Assembly (NCBI RefSeq): GCF_002407065.1
Contig: NZ_CP023564.1
Span: 1,240,001-1,304,000 of the forward strand
From: Brachybacterium ginsengisoli
Lineage (GTDB): Bacteria; Actinomycetota; Actinomycetes; Actinomycetales; Dermabacteraceae
Length of the DNA: 64,000 bases
Direction of reading: 5' to 3'
Made by a program: the position numbers and the translations under genes. Positions within the stretch are counted from its first letter, which is position 1. The number at the start of each line of letters is the position of its first letter. Below, in pieces: positions 27,885-37,397 of the stretch. The notes under the pieces were generated by a model. It saw only the letters and a list, made by a program, of their open reading frames with translations, ran no database searches and was not told the DNA's origin.

Positions 27885-29444
27885 GTGAACCCCATCGACC
27901 GACGCACCCTGCTCACCGTTCCGCTCCTGGGAGCCGGTGCCCTCGCCGGCACCGCCGCCGCACCGCGCAGCGCCTCGGCGCCGCGCTCCGCCTCCGCTCC
28001 CGCCGGAGGATCCCGCCGCCCCGGCGGTACCGGGGACGACGCCCTGCTGCGGCGCTGGGCCGCGGACACCTGGCGCAGCCTCGACGCGATGACCGTGCGC
28101 CGCACCGGCCTGATCTCGGACAACATCTCCGCCGACCTCACCGGGCACTCCCGCCACACCTCGCCCACGAACATCGGCGGCTCGCTGTGGTCCACCCTGA
28201 TCGCGCGCGAGCTGCGCCTGATCACCCCCGGCGATGCTCGCCGCCGCGTCGCGGCCACCCTGGCCTCCCTCGAGGCGATGGAGCACCACGAGCCCTCGGG
28301 TATGTACGTCAACTGGTACGACGAGGTCGACGGCACGATCCTGCGCTCCTGGCCCGGCTCGGGCGATCCCGTCGTCCCCTTCGTCTCGAGCGTGGACATG
28401 GGCTGGCTCGGTGCGGCCCTGCACGTGGTCGCCGAGGCCGATCCCTCGAACCGGCGCGCGGCGCGGCGCCTGTTCGACCGCATGCGCTGGGACGTCTTCT
28501 TCGACCGCGAGGTCGACGCGCAGCCCGGCCAGACCGTCGGCGGGTTCTGGACGGAGGATCCGAGTCGGGAAGGCGTCGAGCTGCGGCCGCTGTTCAACGG
28601 CATCCCCGGCGCCGACGTCTGGTACCACTCGACCCACCACTACGACACCGCCGTCTCCGAGGCGCGCATGGTCACCTACCTGGGGATCATGACCGGGCAG
28701 ATCCCCGCCGGCGCCTACTTCACGACCTACCGGACCTTCCCGCCGGAGTGGACCTGGCCCGAGATGGCGCCGGTCGGGGAGTGGACCGAGCATGAGGGCG
28801 TGGCCGTGTTCGAGGGCGCGCACACCTATCGCGGGATGGAGATCGTGCCCGGCTGGGGCGGCTCCATGTTCGAGGAGCTCATGCCCGATCTGTTCGTGCC
28901 CGAGGCGGAATGGGGCCCGCGCAGCTGGGGGAGGAACCACCCCCTGCACGTGCGCGCCCAGCGCGAGCACGGCCTGGACGAGGCCGGGTACGGCTACTGG
29001 GGCTTCTCGCCCAGCTCCGACCCGCATGCCGGCTACCGCGAGTACGGCGTGGACGCCCTGGGACTGAACCCCACCGGCTACTTCTCCGACGCGGCGGGCA
29101 CCGACTGGCGCCAGGGCGAGCCCTACCCGCAGGGGCTCGACGGCGTGGTGACCCCGCACGCCGCGGCGCTCGCGCTGCAGTACGAGCGCGAGGCCGCGAC
29201 GGAGAACCTCTCCCGGATCGAGACGGAGCTGGGCGCCTACGGTCCCGGCGGCTTCCACGACGCCGTGGCCGTGGGCACCGGTGTCATCGCGGAGCGGCAC
29301 CTCTCGCTGGACCAGTCGATGGTGCTCGGCGCACTCGGCAACGTGCTCCTGGACGGGCAGCTGCACGCCTGGTTCGCGACCGACGAGGTCGCCGACCAGC
29401 TGCGCGGCGTGATCGAGCAGGAGGTCTTCCGTGCCCACGGCTGA
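27885..29444 (+). CDS. Exported glycoamylase-like glycoside hydrolase (GH144-type, PF10091-like)
   Basis: 519 residues. A Tat-type signal (DRRTLLTVPLLGAGALAG, ending near 30) and a Ser/Ala/Pro linker precede an all-helical domain. Motifs seen: TSPTNIGG (about 92-99), GMYVNWYDE, VSSVDMGWLGAAL, WGFSPSSDPHAGY, GLDGVVTPHAAALAL and YGPGGFHDA, the pattern of the glycoamylase-like family whose characterised GH144 members are endo-beta-1,2-glucanases. So it may cut beta-1,2-glucan outside the cell; another polysaccharide remains possible. It lies between the importer and a GH3 gene that overlaps its 3' end. Confidence 0.75.
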   Translation: MNPIDRRTLLTVPLLGAGALAGTAAAPRSASAPRSASAPAGGSRRPGGTGDDALLRRWAADTWRSLDAMTVRRTGLISDNISADLTGHSRHTSPTNIGGSLWSTLIARELRLITPGDARRRVAATLASLEAMEHHEPSGMYVNWYDEVDGTILRSWPGSGDPVVPFVSSVDMGWLGAALHVVAEADPSNRRAARRLFDRMRWDVFFDREVDAQPGQTVGGFWTEDPSREGVELRPLFNGIPGADVWYHSTHHYDTAVSEARMVTYLGIMTGQIPAGAYFTTYRTFPPEWTWPEMAPVGEWTEHEGVAVFEGAHTYRGMEIVPGWGGSMFEELMPDLFVPEAEWGPRSWGRNHPLHVRAQREHGLDEAGYGYWGFSPSSDPHAGYREYGVDALGLNPTGYFSDAAGTDWRQGEPYPQGLDGVVTPHAAALALQYEREAATENLSRIETELGAYGPGGFHDAVAVGTGVIAERHLSLDQSMVLGALGNVLLDGQLHAWFATDEVADQLRGVIEQEVFRAHG

Positions 29445-31308
29445 CCGCTCCCTGCCCCTCCACCGCAGCGCCCCCGACGGCACCCGCTTCCGGGACCTGA
29501 ACCGCAACGGCGTCATGGATCCCTTCGAGGATCCGCGCCGGAGCCCCGAGGAGCGGGCCGACGACCTGCTGACCCGGCTCTCCCTCGAGGAGAAGGTGGG
29601 GCTCATGTTCCACACCGTCATCGAGACCGGGCCGGAGGGCACGCTGCTCGAGCGTCCCGGGGCGATCTCGAAGTCGGCCACCTCCGAGGTGGTGCTGGGC
29701 AGGCGGATGAACCACTTCAACATCCACGGCCTCGAGAGCGCCGAGACCGCCGCCCGCTGGCACAACCGCCTGCAGGAGCTCGCCGAGCAGACCCCGCACG
29801 GCATCCCCGTCACCGTCTCCACGGACCCCCGCCACGGCGGGGCGCAGAACGCCGGCACCTCCTGGGTGACCTCGTTCTTCTCCCTGTGGCCGGAGCCGCT
29901 GGGCCTCGGAGCGCTCGCGGATCCCGAGCTCGTGGAGGAGTGGGCGGAGACGGTGCGCCGCGAGTACGCCGCCGTCGGCATCCGCGCCGGCCTCCACCCC
30001 GTCGCGGACCTCGCCACCGAGCCGCGCTGGGCGCGCCAGCGCGAGTGCTTCGGCCAGGACCCCGAGCTGGTCGCCGAGCTGGTGCGCGCGGCGCTCGCCG
30101 GGCTGCGCGGACGGGACGGGGAGGCGGCGGTGCAGTCCACCGTGAAGCACTTCCCCGGCGCCGGCCCGCAGAAGGACGGCGAGGACGCCCACTTCCCGTA
30201 CGGGCGGGACCAGATCTACCCGGGAGGGCGGTTCGAGGACCACCTCCTGCCCTTCCGGGTGGCCATCGCCGACGGCGCCGACGCGATCATGCCGTACTAC
30301 GGCCGACCCGTCGGCCTGACGCGGGACGGCGAGGAGATCGAGGCGGTGGGCTTCGGCTTCAACCGCCAGGTGCTCACCGGGCTGCTGCGCGGCGAGCTCG
30401 GCTTCGACGGCGTGATCGTCAGCGACTGGGAGCTCGTGAACGACAACCACGTCGGTGACCAGGTGCTGCCCGCCCGCGCCTGGGGCGTCGAGGAGCTCAC
30501 CCCGGCCGAGCGCATGCGGCGCATCCTCGAAGCCTGGGCGGACCAGTTCGGCGGCGAGGAGTGCACCGAGCTGCTGCTGGACCTGGTGCGCGAGGGCGCG
30601 ATCCCCGAGCAGCGGATCGACGAGTCCGCGCGGCGCCTGCTCCTGGTCAAGTTCCGTCTGGGGCTGTTCGACGACCCGTACGTCGACGAGTCCGCGGCGG
30701 CGGCGGAGGTGGGCACCGAGGTGTCACGCCGCCGCGGCCACGAGGTCCAGGCCCGCAGCGTCGTGGTGCTGCACGACGACGGCGAGGTGCTCCCGCTGCG
30801 CACCTCCGGCGGGCGCCTGCGGATCTACGCCGAGGGCCTGCCCGACGAGGTCGTCACGACGCTGGGGGAGCCGGTCGCCGATCCGGCGGACGCCGACGTC
30901 GCGCTGCTCCGGCTCGGGGCACCCTTCCAGCCGCGCGATGACCTCTTCCTCGAGTCCTGGTTCCACCAGGGCGATCTCGAACCCACGCCCGGGCTCGCGC
31001 ATCGCCTGGCCCGGATCCGCGCGGCCTGCCCGCTGATCGTGGACATCGACCTGGACCGCGCGGCGGTGCTCACCACCATCGCGCCCGTCTGCGATGCGCT
31101 GACCGGCTCCTTCGGCGTCTCCGCAGCGGCCTGGGCCGAGGCGATCACCGGCGTCATACCGCCACAGGGTCGCCTGCCGATCGAGCTGCCGCGCTCGATG
31201 GCGGCGGTGCGCGCCTCGCACGAGGACGTCCCCGGCGGGACGGAGGATCCGCTCTACCCCTGCGGGCACGGTCTCGAGATCGGGCCGGTGCCCGACCACG
31301 AGGGCTGA
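29431..31308 (+). CDS. Glycoside hydrolase family 3 beta-glucosidase-like enzyme
   Basis: 625 residues, starting at GTG 29431 inside the previous gene (14-bp overlap, another frame), so translation is coupled. GH3 features: MDPFEDPRRSPEERADDLLTRLSLEEKVGLM opening, KHFPG at 239-243, and nucleophile Asp332 in VIVSDWEL. The C-terminal alpha/beta-sandwich domain follows (about 410-610). No signal peptide, so it acts in the cytoplasm and probably releases glucose or another sugar from imported oligosaccharides. Last gene of the LacI-controlled cluster. Confidence 0.92.
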   Translation: MPTADRSLPLHRSAPDGTRFRDLNRNGVMDPFEDPRRSPEERADDLLTRLSLEEKVGLMFHTVIETGPEGTLLERPGAISKSATSEVVLGRRMNHFNIHGLESAETAARWHNRLQELAEQTPHGIPVTVSTDPRHGGAQNAGTSWVTSFFSLWPEPLGLGALADPELVEEWAETVRREYAAVGIRAGLHPVADLATEPRWARQRECFGQDPELVAELVRAALAGLRGRDGEAAVQSTVKHFPGAGPQKDGEDAHFPYGRDQIYPGGRFEDHLLPFRVAIADGADAIMPYYGRPVGLTRDGEEIEAVGFGFNRQVLTGLLRGELGFDGVIVSDWELVNDNHVGDQVLPARAWGVEELTPAERMRRILEAWADQFGGEECTELLLDLVREGAIPEQRIDESARRLLLVKFRLGLFDDPYVDESAAAAEVGTEVSRRRGHEVQARSVVVLHDDGEVLPLRTSGGRLRIYAEGLPDEVVTTLGEPVADPADADVALLRLGAPFQPRDDLFLESWFHQGDLEPTPGLAHRLARIRAACPLIVDIDLDRAAVLTTIAPVCDALTGSFGVSAAAWAEAITGVIPPQGRLPIELPRSMAAVRASHEDVPGGTEDPLYPCGHGLEIGPVPDHEG

Positions 31309-31334
31309 GGGGGGCAGGTCCTCGTCGGGAGGGG

Positions 31335-31769
31335 TCAGTCCTTCTCGGCGGGGGCCGCGTCGGCCTTCCGAGATGCTGTCGCCTCCGCGCCGGTCACGAC
31401 GCGGGGTCGGGTGCGCTCGCCGCGGGTGAGGAACAGCGCCGCGGCGCGCCAGCCCAGCATGCCCACTCCGGTGACGATCGCGGTGACGATGAGGAAGGAC
31501 ACCTCGGTGCCGGCGGAGAACAGGGTGCGCAGCGCCATCGCGGTGGCGAGCGTGATCGCCCAGACGAACACGCCGTGCGGCCAGATCCGGAAGGGTGCGC
31601 GCCAGGCCCGGATCGCCAGGTGGCCCAGCAGCACGCCCACAGCGAAGGGCCAGCCCACCAGGAACAGGTTCTGGGCGGTCAGCGGCGTGCCGTGCTGCAC
31701 GAAGCCGATCGCGACGAAGAGCAGGACGACCAGCAGGTCGCCGACCAGGGCACCGAAGGAGCGGAACAT
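31335..31769 (-). CDS. DUF3054 family membrane protein
   Basis: 144 residues from ATG 31769. Four TM helices; FRSFGALVGDLLVVLLFVAIG at the start, WPFAVGVLLGHL and WPHGVFVWAITLATAMALRTLF match DUF3054, a small actinobacterial membrane family of unknown function. The C-terminal 25 residues are charged and cytoplasmic. A TACTCT hexamer 6 nt upstream suggests a leaderless mRNA, although GGAG is also present. Divergent from hisC and convergent with the GH3 gene. Confidence 0.88.
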   Translation of the reverse strand: MFRSFGALVGDLLVVLLFVAIGFVQHGTPLTAQNLFLVGWPFAVGVLLGHLAIRAWRAPFRIWPHGVFVWAITLATAMALRTLFSAGTEVSFLIVTAIVTGVGMLGWRAAALFLTRGERTRPRVVTGAEATASRKADAAPAEKD

Positions 31770-31775
31770 CGCTCC

Positions 31776-31781
31776 AGAGTA
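31776..31781 (-). promoter_or_regulatory. Putative leaderless -10 box of the DUF3054 gene (TACTCT)
   Basis: On the minus strand TACTCT is followed by GGAGCG and the ATG. The same hexamer and spacing are seen in front of ppk2. Confidence 0.5.
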
Positions 31782-31905
31782 ATCCGCGCGCGCTGAGCGT
31801 CTCCTCGACATCGACGGTGATCCCGGTCGCGTCCGCGGGCCGCGGGGATCCACCGATGTGACCGGCGCGAGGTGGACGCGCCGGCCCCCGCTCCGTGCGG
31901 AGAAC

Positions 31906-31911
31906 TACCAT
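31906..31911 (+). promoter_or_regulatory. Putative -10 box of hisC (TACCAT)
   Basis: TACCAT is followed by 7 nt (GGAGGCC) and ATG 31919. Either leaderless or with the GGAGG read as a ribosome site. It supports the 31919 start over ATG 31910, which would overlap the hexamer. Confidence 0.45.
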
Positions 31912-31918
31912 GGAGGCC

Positions 31919-33052
31919 ATGCCCGCGAACTCCGCTCCGACCCTCGAGTCCTCCGCGCTGCCCGCCCCGCGCGACGGCATCGCGGGCGCCGCCCCGTACG
32001 GCGCGCCGCAGCTCGAGGTCGCCCATGCGCTGAACGTCAACGAGAACCCCTACGGACCTTCCGCGGAGCTCGCCGCCGCCATCGGCCGCGCCGCCGCGGA
32101 CGCTGCCGTCGGCCTGAACCGCTACCCGGACCGCGAGGCGCTCGCGCTGCGCGCCGAGCTCGGCGCCTATCTCGCCGCCGAGTCCGGCATCGAGGCGCCC
32201 GAGGCGCACTCGGTCTGGGCCGCCAACGGCTCCAACGAGGTCATGCACCAGCTGCTGCTGGCGTACGGCGGCCCCGGCCGCACGGCGCTCGGCTTCACGC
32301 CGCACTACTCGATGTACCCCGAGTACGCGCGGGACACCTACACCGACTGGGTCACCGCCGAGCGCGGCCCCGCTCCGGAGTTCACGCTGAGCGTCGAGGC
32401 GGTCACCGCCGCGATCGCCGAGCACAGCCCCAGCATCGTGGTGCTGACCAGCCCCAACAATCCCACCGGCACCGCCCTGGACCTCGAGGTCGTCGAGGCG
32501 GCGGCCGCGGCCCTCGCCCCGACCCGCGGCCTGCTCGTGGTCGACGAGGCCTACGGCGAGTTCCGCCGGGACGGGGTGCCCAGCGCCCTGACCCTGCTCG
32601 GCGCGCACCCGAACCTCGTCGTCTCCCGCACCATGTCCAAGGCCTTCGCCCTGGCCGGTGCGCGGCTCGGCTACCTGGTCGCGGATCCCGCGATCGTGGA
32701 CACCGTGCGCGTGGTGCGCCTGCCGTATCACCTCTCCGCCGTCACCCAGGCGGTCGCGCTCACCGCGCTCGCCCACCGGGAGGAGCTGCTGGGCAAGGTG
32801 GCCCTGCTGCGCAGCGAGCGGGACGCTCTGGACCGCCACCTGCGCGAGCGCGGCCACGACGTCGCCCCGTCGGACGCGAACTTCATCCTGTTCCGCAGCT
32901 TCACCGACCGCGACGCCGTGTTCGAGGCCCTCCTCGCCCGCGGCGTCCTCATCCGAGCCGTCGGCCCCGCCGGCTGGCTGCGCGTCTCCCTCGGCACCCC
33001 CGAGGACAACGCCGCATTCCGCACCGCCCTCGAGGAGGCCGACCCCCGATGA
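31919..33052 (+). CDS. hisC: Histidinol-phosphate aminotransferase
   Basis: 377 residues from ATG 31919; codons 31895 (GTG) and 31910 (ATG) are in frame but lie in the promoter. PLP enzyme, transaminating imidazole acetol phosphate with glutamate to histidinol phosphate. Seen: [54 protein letters not shown], and the PLP lysine in [19 protein letters not shown]. First gene of the hisC-hisB-X-hisH-small ORF-priA-sseB run; its stop overlaps hisB (ATGA). Confidence 0.97.
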   Translation: MPANSAPTLESSALPAPRDGIAGAAPYGAPQLEVAHALNVNENPYGPSAELAAAIGRAAADAAVGLNRYPDREALALRAELGAYLAAESGIEAPEAHSVWAANGSNEVMHQLLLAYGGPGRTALGFTPHYSMYPEYARDTYTDWVTAERGPAPEFTLSVEAVTAAIAEHSPSIVVLTSPNNPTGTALDLEVVEAAAAALAPTRGLLVVDEAYGEFRRDGVPSALTLLGAHPNLVVSRTMSKAFALAGARLGYLVADPAIVDTVRVVRLPYHLSAVTQAVALTALAHREELLGKVALLRSERDALDRHLRERGHDVAPSDANFILFRSFTDRDAVFEALLARGVLIRAVGPAGWLRVSLGTPEDNAAFRTALEEADPR

Positions 33053-33672
33053 CCGCCAGCCCCGCCGCGCGCCCCGCCCGCACCGCGACCATCTCCCGCA
33101 CCACCCGCGAGTCCTCGATCGAGCTGACCCTCGACATCGACGGCACCGGCCAGGTCGACGTCTCCACCACGGTGCCCTTCTTCGACCACATGCTCACGGC
33201 GCTGGGGACCCATGCCCGCTTCGACCTGAAGGTGTCGGCCACAGGCGACACCCACATCGACGCCCACCACACCGTCGAGGACACCGCGATCGTGCTGGGC
33301 CAGGCGCTGCGCGAGGCCCTCGGGGACAAGAAGGGCATCGCCCGCTTCGGCGATGCGATGGTCCCCCTGGACGAGTCCCTCGCCCAGGCCGTCGTGGACC
33401 TCTCGGGCCGCCCCTACTGCGTGCACTCCGGCGAGAGCGAGGCCCAGGCCCTGCACCTCATCGGCGGCCACTTCACCGGGTCGCTGACCCGGCACGTCTT
33501 CGAGTCGATCGCGCACCACGCCGCGATCTGCCTCCACATCCGGCTCCTCGAGGGCCGCGACCCCCACCACGTGGTCGAGGCGCAGTTCAAGGCGCTCGCC
33601 CGTGCGCTGCGCGCCGCCTGCGCCTACGATGACCGCGTCCTCGACGTCCCCTCGACCAAGGGAGCCCTGTGA
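33049..33672 (+). CDS. hisB: Imidazoleglycerol-phosphate dehydratase
   Basis: 207 residues, monofunctional. Manganese enzyme that dehydrates imidazole glycerol phosphate. Seen: [17 protein letters not shown], the ligand stretches [13 protein letters not shown] and the second-site [12 protein letters not shown], and the end [23 protein letters not shown] overlap with hisC, GTGA overlap with the next gene, so translation is coupled. Confidence 0.98.
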   Translation: MTASPAARPARTATISRTTRESSIELTLDIDGTGQVDVSTTVPFFDHMLTALGTHARFDLKVSATGDTHIDAHHTVEDTAIVLGQALREALGDKKGIARFGDAMVPLDESLAQAVVDLSGRPYCVHSGESEAQALHLIGGHFTGSLTRHVFESIAHHAAICLHIRLLEGRDPHHVVEAQFKALARALRAACAYDDRVLDVPSTKGAL

Positions 33673-34292
33673 ACACCGTCGACCCCGAGGAGCCCCGCGC
33701 CGACGGGACCGGAGGCGAGGGCTCCGGCCGTCCCGCCGACGACATCGATGCCGAGTTCGCGCGTCTCATGGAGGGGATCTCCCTCGACGACGCGCCGCTG
33801 ACCGTCGAGGACGTGCTGTCCGAGCCTTCGGAGGAGGACTCCGAGCCGACGGTCGCCGTGGTCGCGACCTCCGTGGTCTCCGCGAAGGCGCTGGCCGGTG
33901 TGGTCCGGCTGGGCCGTGAGGCCCGCGAAGACGGGATCGACATCCCGGCCGGCACCCGGACCCTGGACACGGAGACCGGCGCCATCGCGGCCGGTCCGCT
34001 CGCCGAGGCAGCCGCCCATGACCTCGCGGCCATCGCCTCCACCGCCCTGCAGCGCAACGGCATCGTGCTGTTCTGGCGCCGCGGCGACCGCATGACCGCG
34101 ACCCGGTACAAGAACGGGGAGCGCGGCGAGGACATCTCGCCCGCGATCGTGCTCGGCGCCGTCGACGACCTCGTCGAGGAGCTGCTGCTGGGCGCCACCG
34201 ACCTGGCCGAGCTGGGCGAGGGGCTGGACCCCGCCGCGCTCAGCCGCGCCGAGGCGCTGGAGTGGATCGCCTCCGGGAAGAAGCGCAAGTGA
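33669..34292 (+). CDS. Hypothetical protein inside the histidine operon
   Basis: 207 residues, not recognised. Residues 1-60 are acidic and probably disordered ([13 protein letters not shown], then [10 protein letters not shown]). Residues 60-205 look like a compact alpha/beta domain: [42 protein letters not shown] and a Lys/Arg tail SGKKRK. It overlaps hisB by 4 bp and hisH by 4 bp, so it is made together with both and may help histidine synthesis or its control; that is inference. Confidence 0.75.
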   Translation: MNTVDPEEPRADGTGGEGSGRPADDIDAEFARLMEGISLDDAPLTVEDVLSEPSEEDSEPTVAVVATSVVSAKALAGVVRLGREAREDGIDIPAGTRTLDTETGAIAAGPLAEAAAHDLAAIASTALQRNGIVLFWRRGDRMTATRYKNGERGEDISPAIVLGAVDDLVEELLLGATDLAELGEGLDPAALSRAEALEWIASGKKRK

Positions 34293-34981
34293 CGGCGGCA
34301 CCGGAGCAGACCGCGGCCGGCCAGGCCCGTGCACCGCGCGTGGTCGTGCTCGACCACGGCTCGGGCAACGTGCGCTCCGTGGTGCGCGCCCTCGAGGCCG
34401 CCGGGGCCGAGGTCGAGCTCACCGCGGATCGCGAGCAGGCGCTCTCGGCCGACGGGCTGGTCGTCCCCGGCGTCGGCGCCTTCGCCGCCACCATGGAGCA
34501 GATCCTCGCCGTGGGCGGGGACCGCCTCATCGAGCGACGCCTCGCCGGCGGCCGACCGGTGCTCGGCATCTGCGTGGGCCTGCAGGTCATGTTCGACGCC
34601 GGCACCGAGCACGGGGAGCGCGCCGAGGGCCTCGCGCAGTGGCCCGGCGAGGTGACCCGGCTGGAGGCCGACGTCGTCCCGCACATGGGCTGGAACACGA
34701 TCGACGTCCCCGAGGGGTCCGTCCTGTTCGAGGGCGTCTCCGAGGAGCGGTTCTACTTCGTGCACTCCTACGCCGCACGGAGCTGGGAGATGGAGCCGAT
34801 CGGTCCGATGGCGCCGCCGCTGGTGACCTGGGCCGAGCACGGCGGTGACCGTTTCGTCGCCGCGGTCGAGAACGGCGCGCTCTGCGCCACCCAGTTCCAC
34901 CCGGAGAAGTCCGGGGGCGCCGGCTCCGTCGTGCTGGCCAACTGGCTGCGCACCCTGCCGCGCTACGACCGGGAGGCGTGA
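34289..34981 (+). CDS. hisH: Imidazole glycerol phosphate synthase, glutaminase subunit
   Basis: 230 residues from GTG 34289. Class I glutamine amidotransferase that supplies ammonia to HisF. Catalytic triad visible: Cys95 in LGICVGLQV and His-Glu in [31 protein letters not shown] opens the domain. The N-terminal ~15 residues are an extra tail. hisF is not in the window. Overlaps the upstream gene by 4 bp. Confidence 0.97.
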   Translation: MTAAPEQTAAGQARAPRVVVLDHGSGNVRSVVRALEAAGAEVELTADREQALSADGLVVPGVGAFAATMEQILAVGGDRLIERRLAGGRPVLGICVGLQVMFDAGTEHGERAEGLAQWPGEVTRLEADVVPHMGWNTIDVPEGSVLFEGVSEERFYFVHSYAARSWEMEPIGPMAPPLVTWAEHGGDRFVAAVENGALCATQFHPEKSGGAGSVVLANWLRTLPRYDREA

Positions 34982-34984
34982 GGG

Positions 34985-35143
34985 ATGTTCATCGCCTTCC
35001 TCACGCTGTTCGCCGGAGGCATGCTGCTCGGCGGCGCCTGGTCGTTCCATCGATCGAAGAAGCCGTGGTGGGCCGCACTGGGCCTGCTGATGCTCGGGCT
35101 GATCTGCTTCGGCATCTCGATCTGGCGCATCCAGACCGGCTGA
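34985..35143 (+). CDS. Small two-TM membrane protein between hisH and priA
   Basis: 52 residues, 3 bp after the hisH stop: [18 protein letters not shown] and [20 protein letters not shown] are two helices joined by a short basic loop HRSKKP; the end is WRIQTG. Hydrophobic pattern and in-operon position support a real gene. GAGGG lies directly in front of the ATG, overlapping the hisH end. Function unknown. Confidence 0.7.
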   Translation: MFIAFLTLFAGGMLLGGAWSFHRSKKPWWAALGLLMLGLICFGISIWRIQTG

Positions 35144-35283
35144 CGCCCCGGCCCCGCCGAGCCCCGACCTCACCGAGATCTCGACGATACCGACGATCCC
35201 GCGGCGCGCACCCGCCGTGCCGCTCCACAGAACCACCCCCTCGCGGGCCCCGACCCGCCCCCATCGCTTCCAGGAGGCATCCC

Positions 35284-36018
35284 ATGACCGCTCCCGTGCT
35301 CGAGCTGCTCCCCGCCGTCGACGTGCAGGACGGCCAGGCCGTCCGGCTCGTCCAGGGCGAGGCCGGCTCCGAGACCGCCTACGGCGCTCCGCTGGACGCC
35401 GCGCTCGCCTTCCAGGAGGGCGGCGCGAGCTGGCTGCACCTGGTGGATCTCGATGCCGCCTTCGGTCGGGGCAGCAACTCCGCGCTGCTGGCCGAGGTGG
35501 TCGCCGCCGTGGACATGAACGTCGAGCTCTCCGGCGGGATCCGCGACGACGAGTCGCTCGCCTCCGCGCTCGCGACCGGGTGCCGCCGGGTGAACCTCGG
35601 CACCGCGGCCCTCGAGAACCCCGAGTGGACCGCGGAGATCCTCGCCGAGCACGGCGACCGCATCGCCGTCGGCCTCGACGTGCGCGGCACCACCCTCGCC
35701 GCCCGCGGCTGGACCCGCGACGGCGGCGACCTGTGGGAGACCCTCGAGCGTCTGGACGAGGCCGGCTGCCAGCGCTACGTCGTCACCGACGTCACCAAGG
35801 ACGGCACCCTCCGCGGCCCGAACCTCGAGCTGCTCGCCGAGGTCTGCTCGCGCACCGAGGCGAAGATCGTCGCCTCCGGCGGCATCTCCTCGCTCGCCGA
35901 TCTCGAGGCCCTGCGCTCGCTGGTCCCCTCCGGGGTCGAGGGCGCGATCGTGGGCAAGGCCCTGTACGCGCAGGCGTTCACGATGGGCGAGGCGCTCGAC
36001 GTCGCAGGCCGCCTGTGA
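35284..36018 (+). CDS. priA: Bifunctional phosphoribosyl isomerase A (HisA/TrpF activity)
   Basis: 244 residues, TIM barrel. In actinobacteria this enzyme catalyses both the HisA step of histidine synthesis and the TrpF step of tryptophan synthesis. Seen: [69 protein letters not shown] and [21 protein letters not shown] lies 8 nt before the ATG. Whether it is truly bifunctional depends on genome context (absence of trpF), which is not visible here. Confidence 0.95.
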   Translation: MTAPVLELLPAVDVQDGQAVRLVQGEAGSETAYGAPLDAALAFQEGGASWLHLVDLDAAFGRGSNSALLAEVVAAVDMNVELSGGIRDDESLASALATGCRRVNLGTAALENPEWTAEILAEHGDRIAVGLDVRGTTLAARGWTRDGGDLWETLERLDEAGCQRYVVTDVTKDGTLRGPNLELLAEVCSRTEAKIVASGGISSLADLEALRSLVPSGVEGAIVGKALYAQAFTMGEALDVAGRL

Positions 36019-36836
36019 CCTCCCCGTCGGAGGAGCATCCGGCGGACGGGGCGCGCCGTGCCCTGCCCGCCCATTTCCGCGAGAAGTCACCGCTGACCGA
36101 CACCGCCGGAGTGTCCTGGGAGGGGCGTGACTACAGCGTCAGCCCCTTCCCCGGGGACGACGGGACCACCCCTGCGCCGATCGCCGAGGCCCTGGCCGCG
36201 CACCGCGCCGGCCAGGACCCCCACCGCCAGCAGCTGGTGGGGGCGCTGGCCGCCTCACGGGTGCTGGTGCCGATCATGGCGGTCGCCACGGAGACGGGCA
36301 CCACCGCCCATGGCCTGACCGGGGACAACGGCGCGGACATGGCGATGGTCTCGATCACCGCGCCCGATGGGACGACCGTGCTCCCGCTGTTCACCTCAGT
36401 GGCCGCGCTCGGCGCCTGGCGACGGGATGCCAGGCCGGTGCCGGTGGTCGGCCCGCAGGCTGCGCAGGCCGCCGTGCAGGAGGGGTGCACCGCCCTGGTG
36501 CTGGACGCCGCGACCCCGCCCGAGGAGGGCGGGCCGGTGCTGCTGCCCCGGTCGGTGCTCTGGGCCCTGGCCCAGGGGCGGACCTGGCTGCCGCCGCATG
36601 AGGACCCCGAGCTGGCCGAGGTGCTGGACCGCGTGGGGCGCGCTGCCTCCCACGAGGTGCGCGCCCTGACCGCCCGAGCGGGGGAGCGCGCCGAGGTGGA
36701 CCTCCACCTGCAGCTGCGCCCGGGCCTCACCGCGGAGGAGGTCCGCGCCGTGGTCGACGCGGTCACCGCCGGGCTCGGCGCCGAGCAGATCGTGGCGGAG
36801 CGGATCAGCTCGCTGCGGCTCGTGCTCGGCTCCTGA
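36015..36836 (+). CDS. SseB family protein
   Basis: 273 residues from GTG 36015, overlapping priA by 4 bp. The central segment [13 protein letters not shown] and [42 protein letters not shown] is the SseB N-terminal-like domain found in many actinobacteria next to priA and infC; function unknown. The C-terminal part (about 200-273) resembles the SseB C-terminal domain. Last gene of the his transcription unit. Confidence 0.88.
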   Translation: MTSPSEEHPADGARRALPAHFREKSPLTDTAGVSWEGRDYSVSPFPGDDGTTPAPIAEALAAHRAGQDPHRQQLVGALAASRVLVPIMAVATETGTTAHGLTGDNGADMAMVSITAPDGTTVLPLFTSVAALGAWRRDARPVPVVGPQAAQAAVQEGCTALVLDAATPPEEGGPVLLPRSVLWALAQGRTWLPPHEDPELAEVLDRVGRAASHEVRALTARAGERAEVDLHLQLRPGLTAEEVRAVVDAVTAGLGAEQIVAERISSLRLVLGS

Positions 36837-36898
36837 GCTGCGGCAGCTGCCGAAGCCCGGCGGAGCCTGGAGCTCGTCGGCTCCTGGCACCCGTCAGG

Positions 36899-37279
36899 TC
36901 AGGAGACCCGGCCGGTGAACTTCTCGCCCGGTGCCTCGCCGGGGCCGTCCGGGAAGGGCAGCGCCTCGGCGAAGGCCAGCTGGAGCGAGCGCAGGCCGTC
37001 GCGCAGGGACCGGGCGTGCTCGTTGCCGATCTCCGGCGCCGCCGCGGTCACCAGCCCGGCCAGCGCGTTGATCAGCTTCCGCGCCTCGGCGAGGTCCTGG
37101 TACCCGCCGGTCGCCTCGTCCTCGGCGAGCCCCACCTTCACCGCGGCGGCGCTCATCAGGTGCACGCAGGCGGAGGTGATGATCTCCACCGAGGAGACCT
37201 CGGCGATGTCCCGCAGCTCCTGCGACTCGGCGGTCTCGTCGGAGTGGTCGTGGTGGTCGTCGTGCTGGTGATCGGTCAT
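36899..37279 (-). CDS. DUF1844 family protein
   Basis: 126 residues from ATG 37279 with AGGAGG upstream. A His/Asp-rich N-terminus (HQHDDHHDHSDE) may bind metal. The conserved core IAEVSSVEIITSACVHLMSAAAVKVGL followed by DLAEARKLINALAGLVTAAAPEI is DUF1844, a small actinobacterial family of unknown function usually encoded near infC. Opposite in strand to its neighbours. Confidence 0.88.
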   Translation of the reverse strand: MTDHQHDDHHDHSDETAESQELRDIAEVSSVEIITSACVHLMSAAAVKVGLAEDEATGGYQDLAEARKLINALAGLVTAAAPEIGNEHARSLRDGLRSLQLAFAEALPFPDGPGEAPGEKFTGRVS

Positions 37280-37397
37280 GAGGGCCCTCCTGGGGGTCGG
37301 GGTGCGGCTCCCGGGAGCGGGGCCGCGCGGTTCGGGCGCCCCGAGCGGGGCGCGATGGTCACGGCGCGTCGAGCAGTGCGGCGCGCGGGTCGTCGGG

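Noticed and set aside
36841-36852. 12-bp palindrome CGGCAGCTGCCG after the SseB gene
   Set aside because: Has no loop and no T run and overlaps ordinary GC-rich sequence; too weak to call a terminator or operator.
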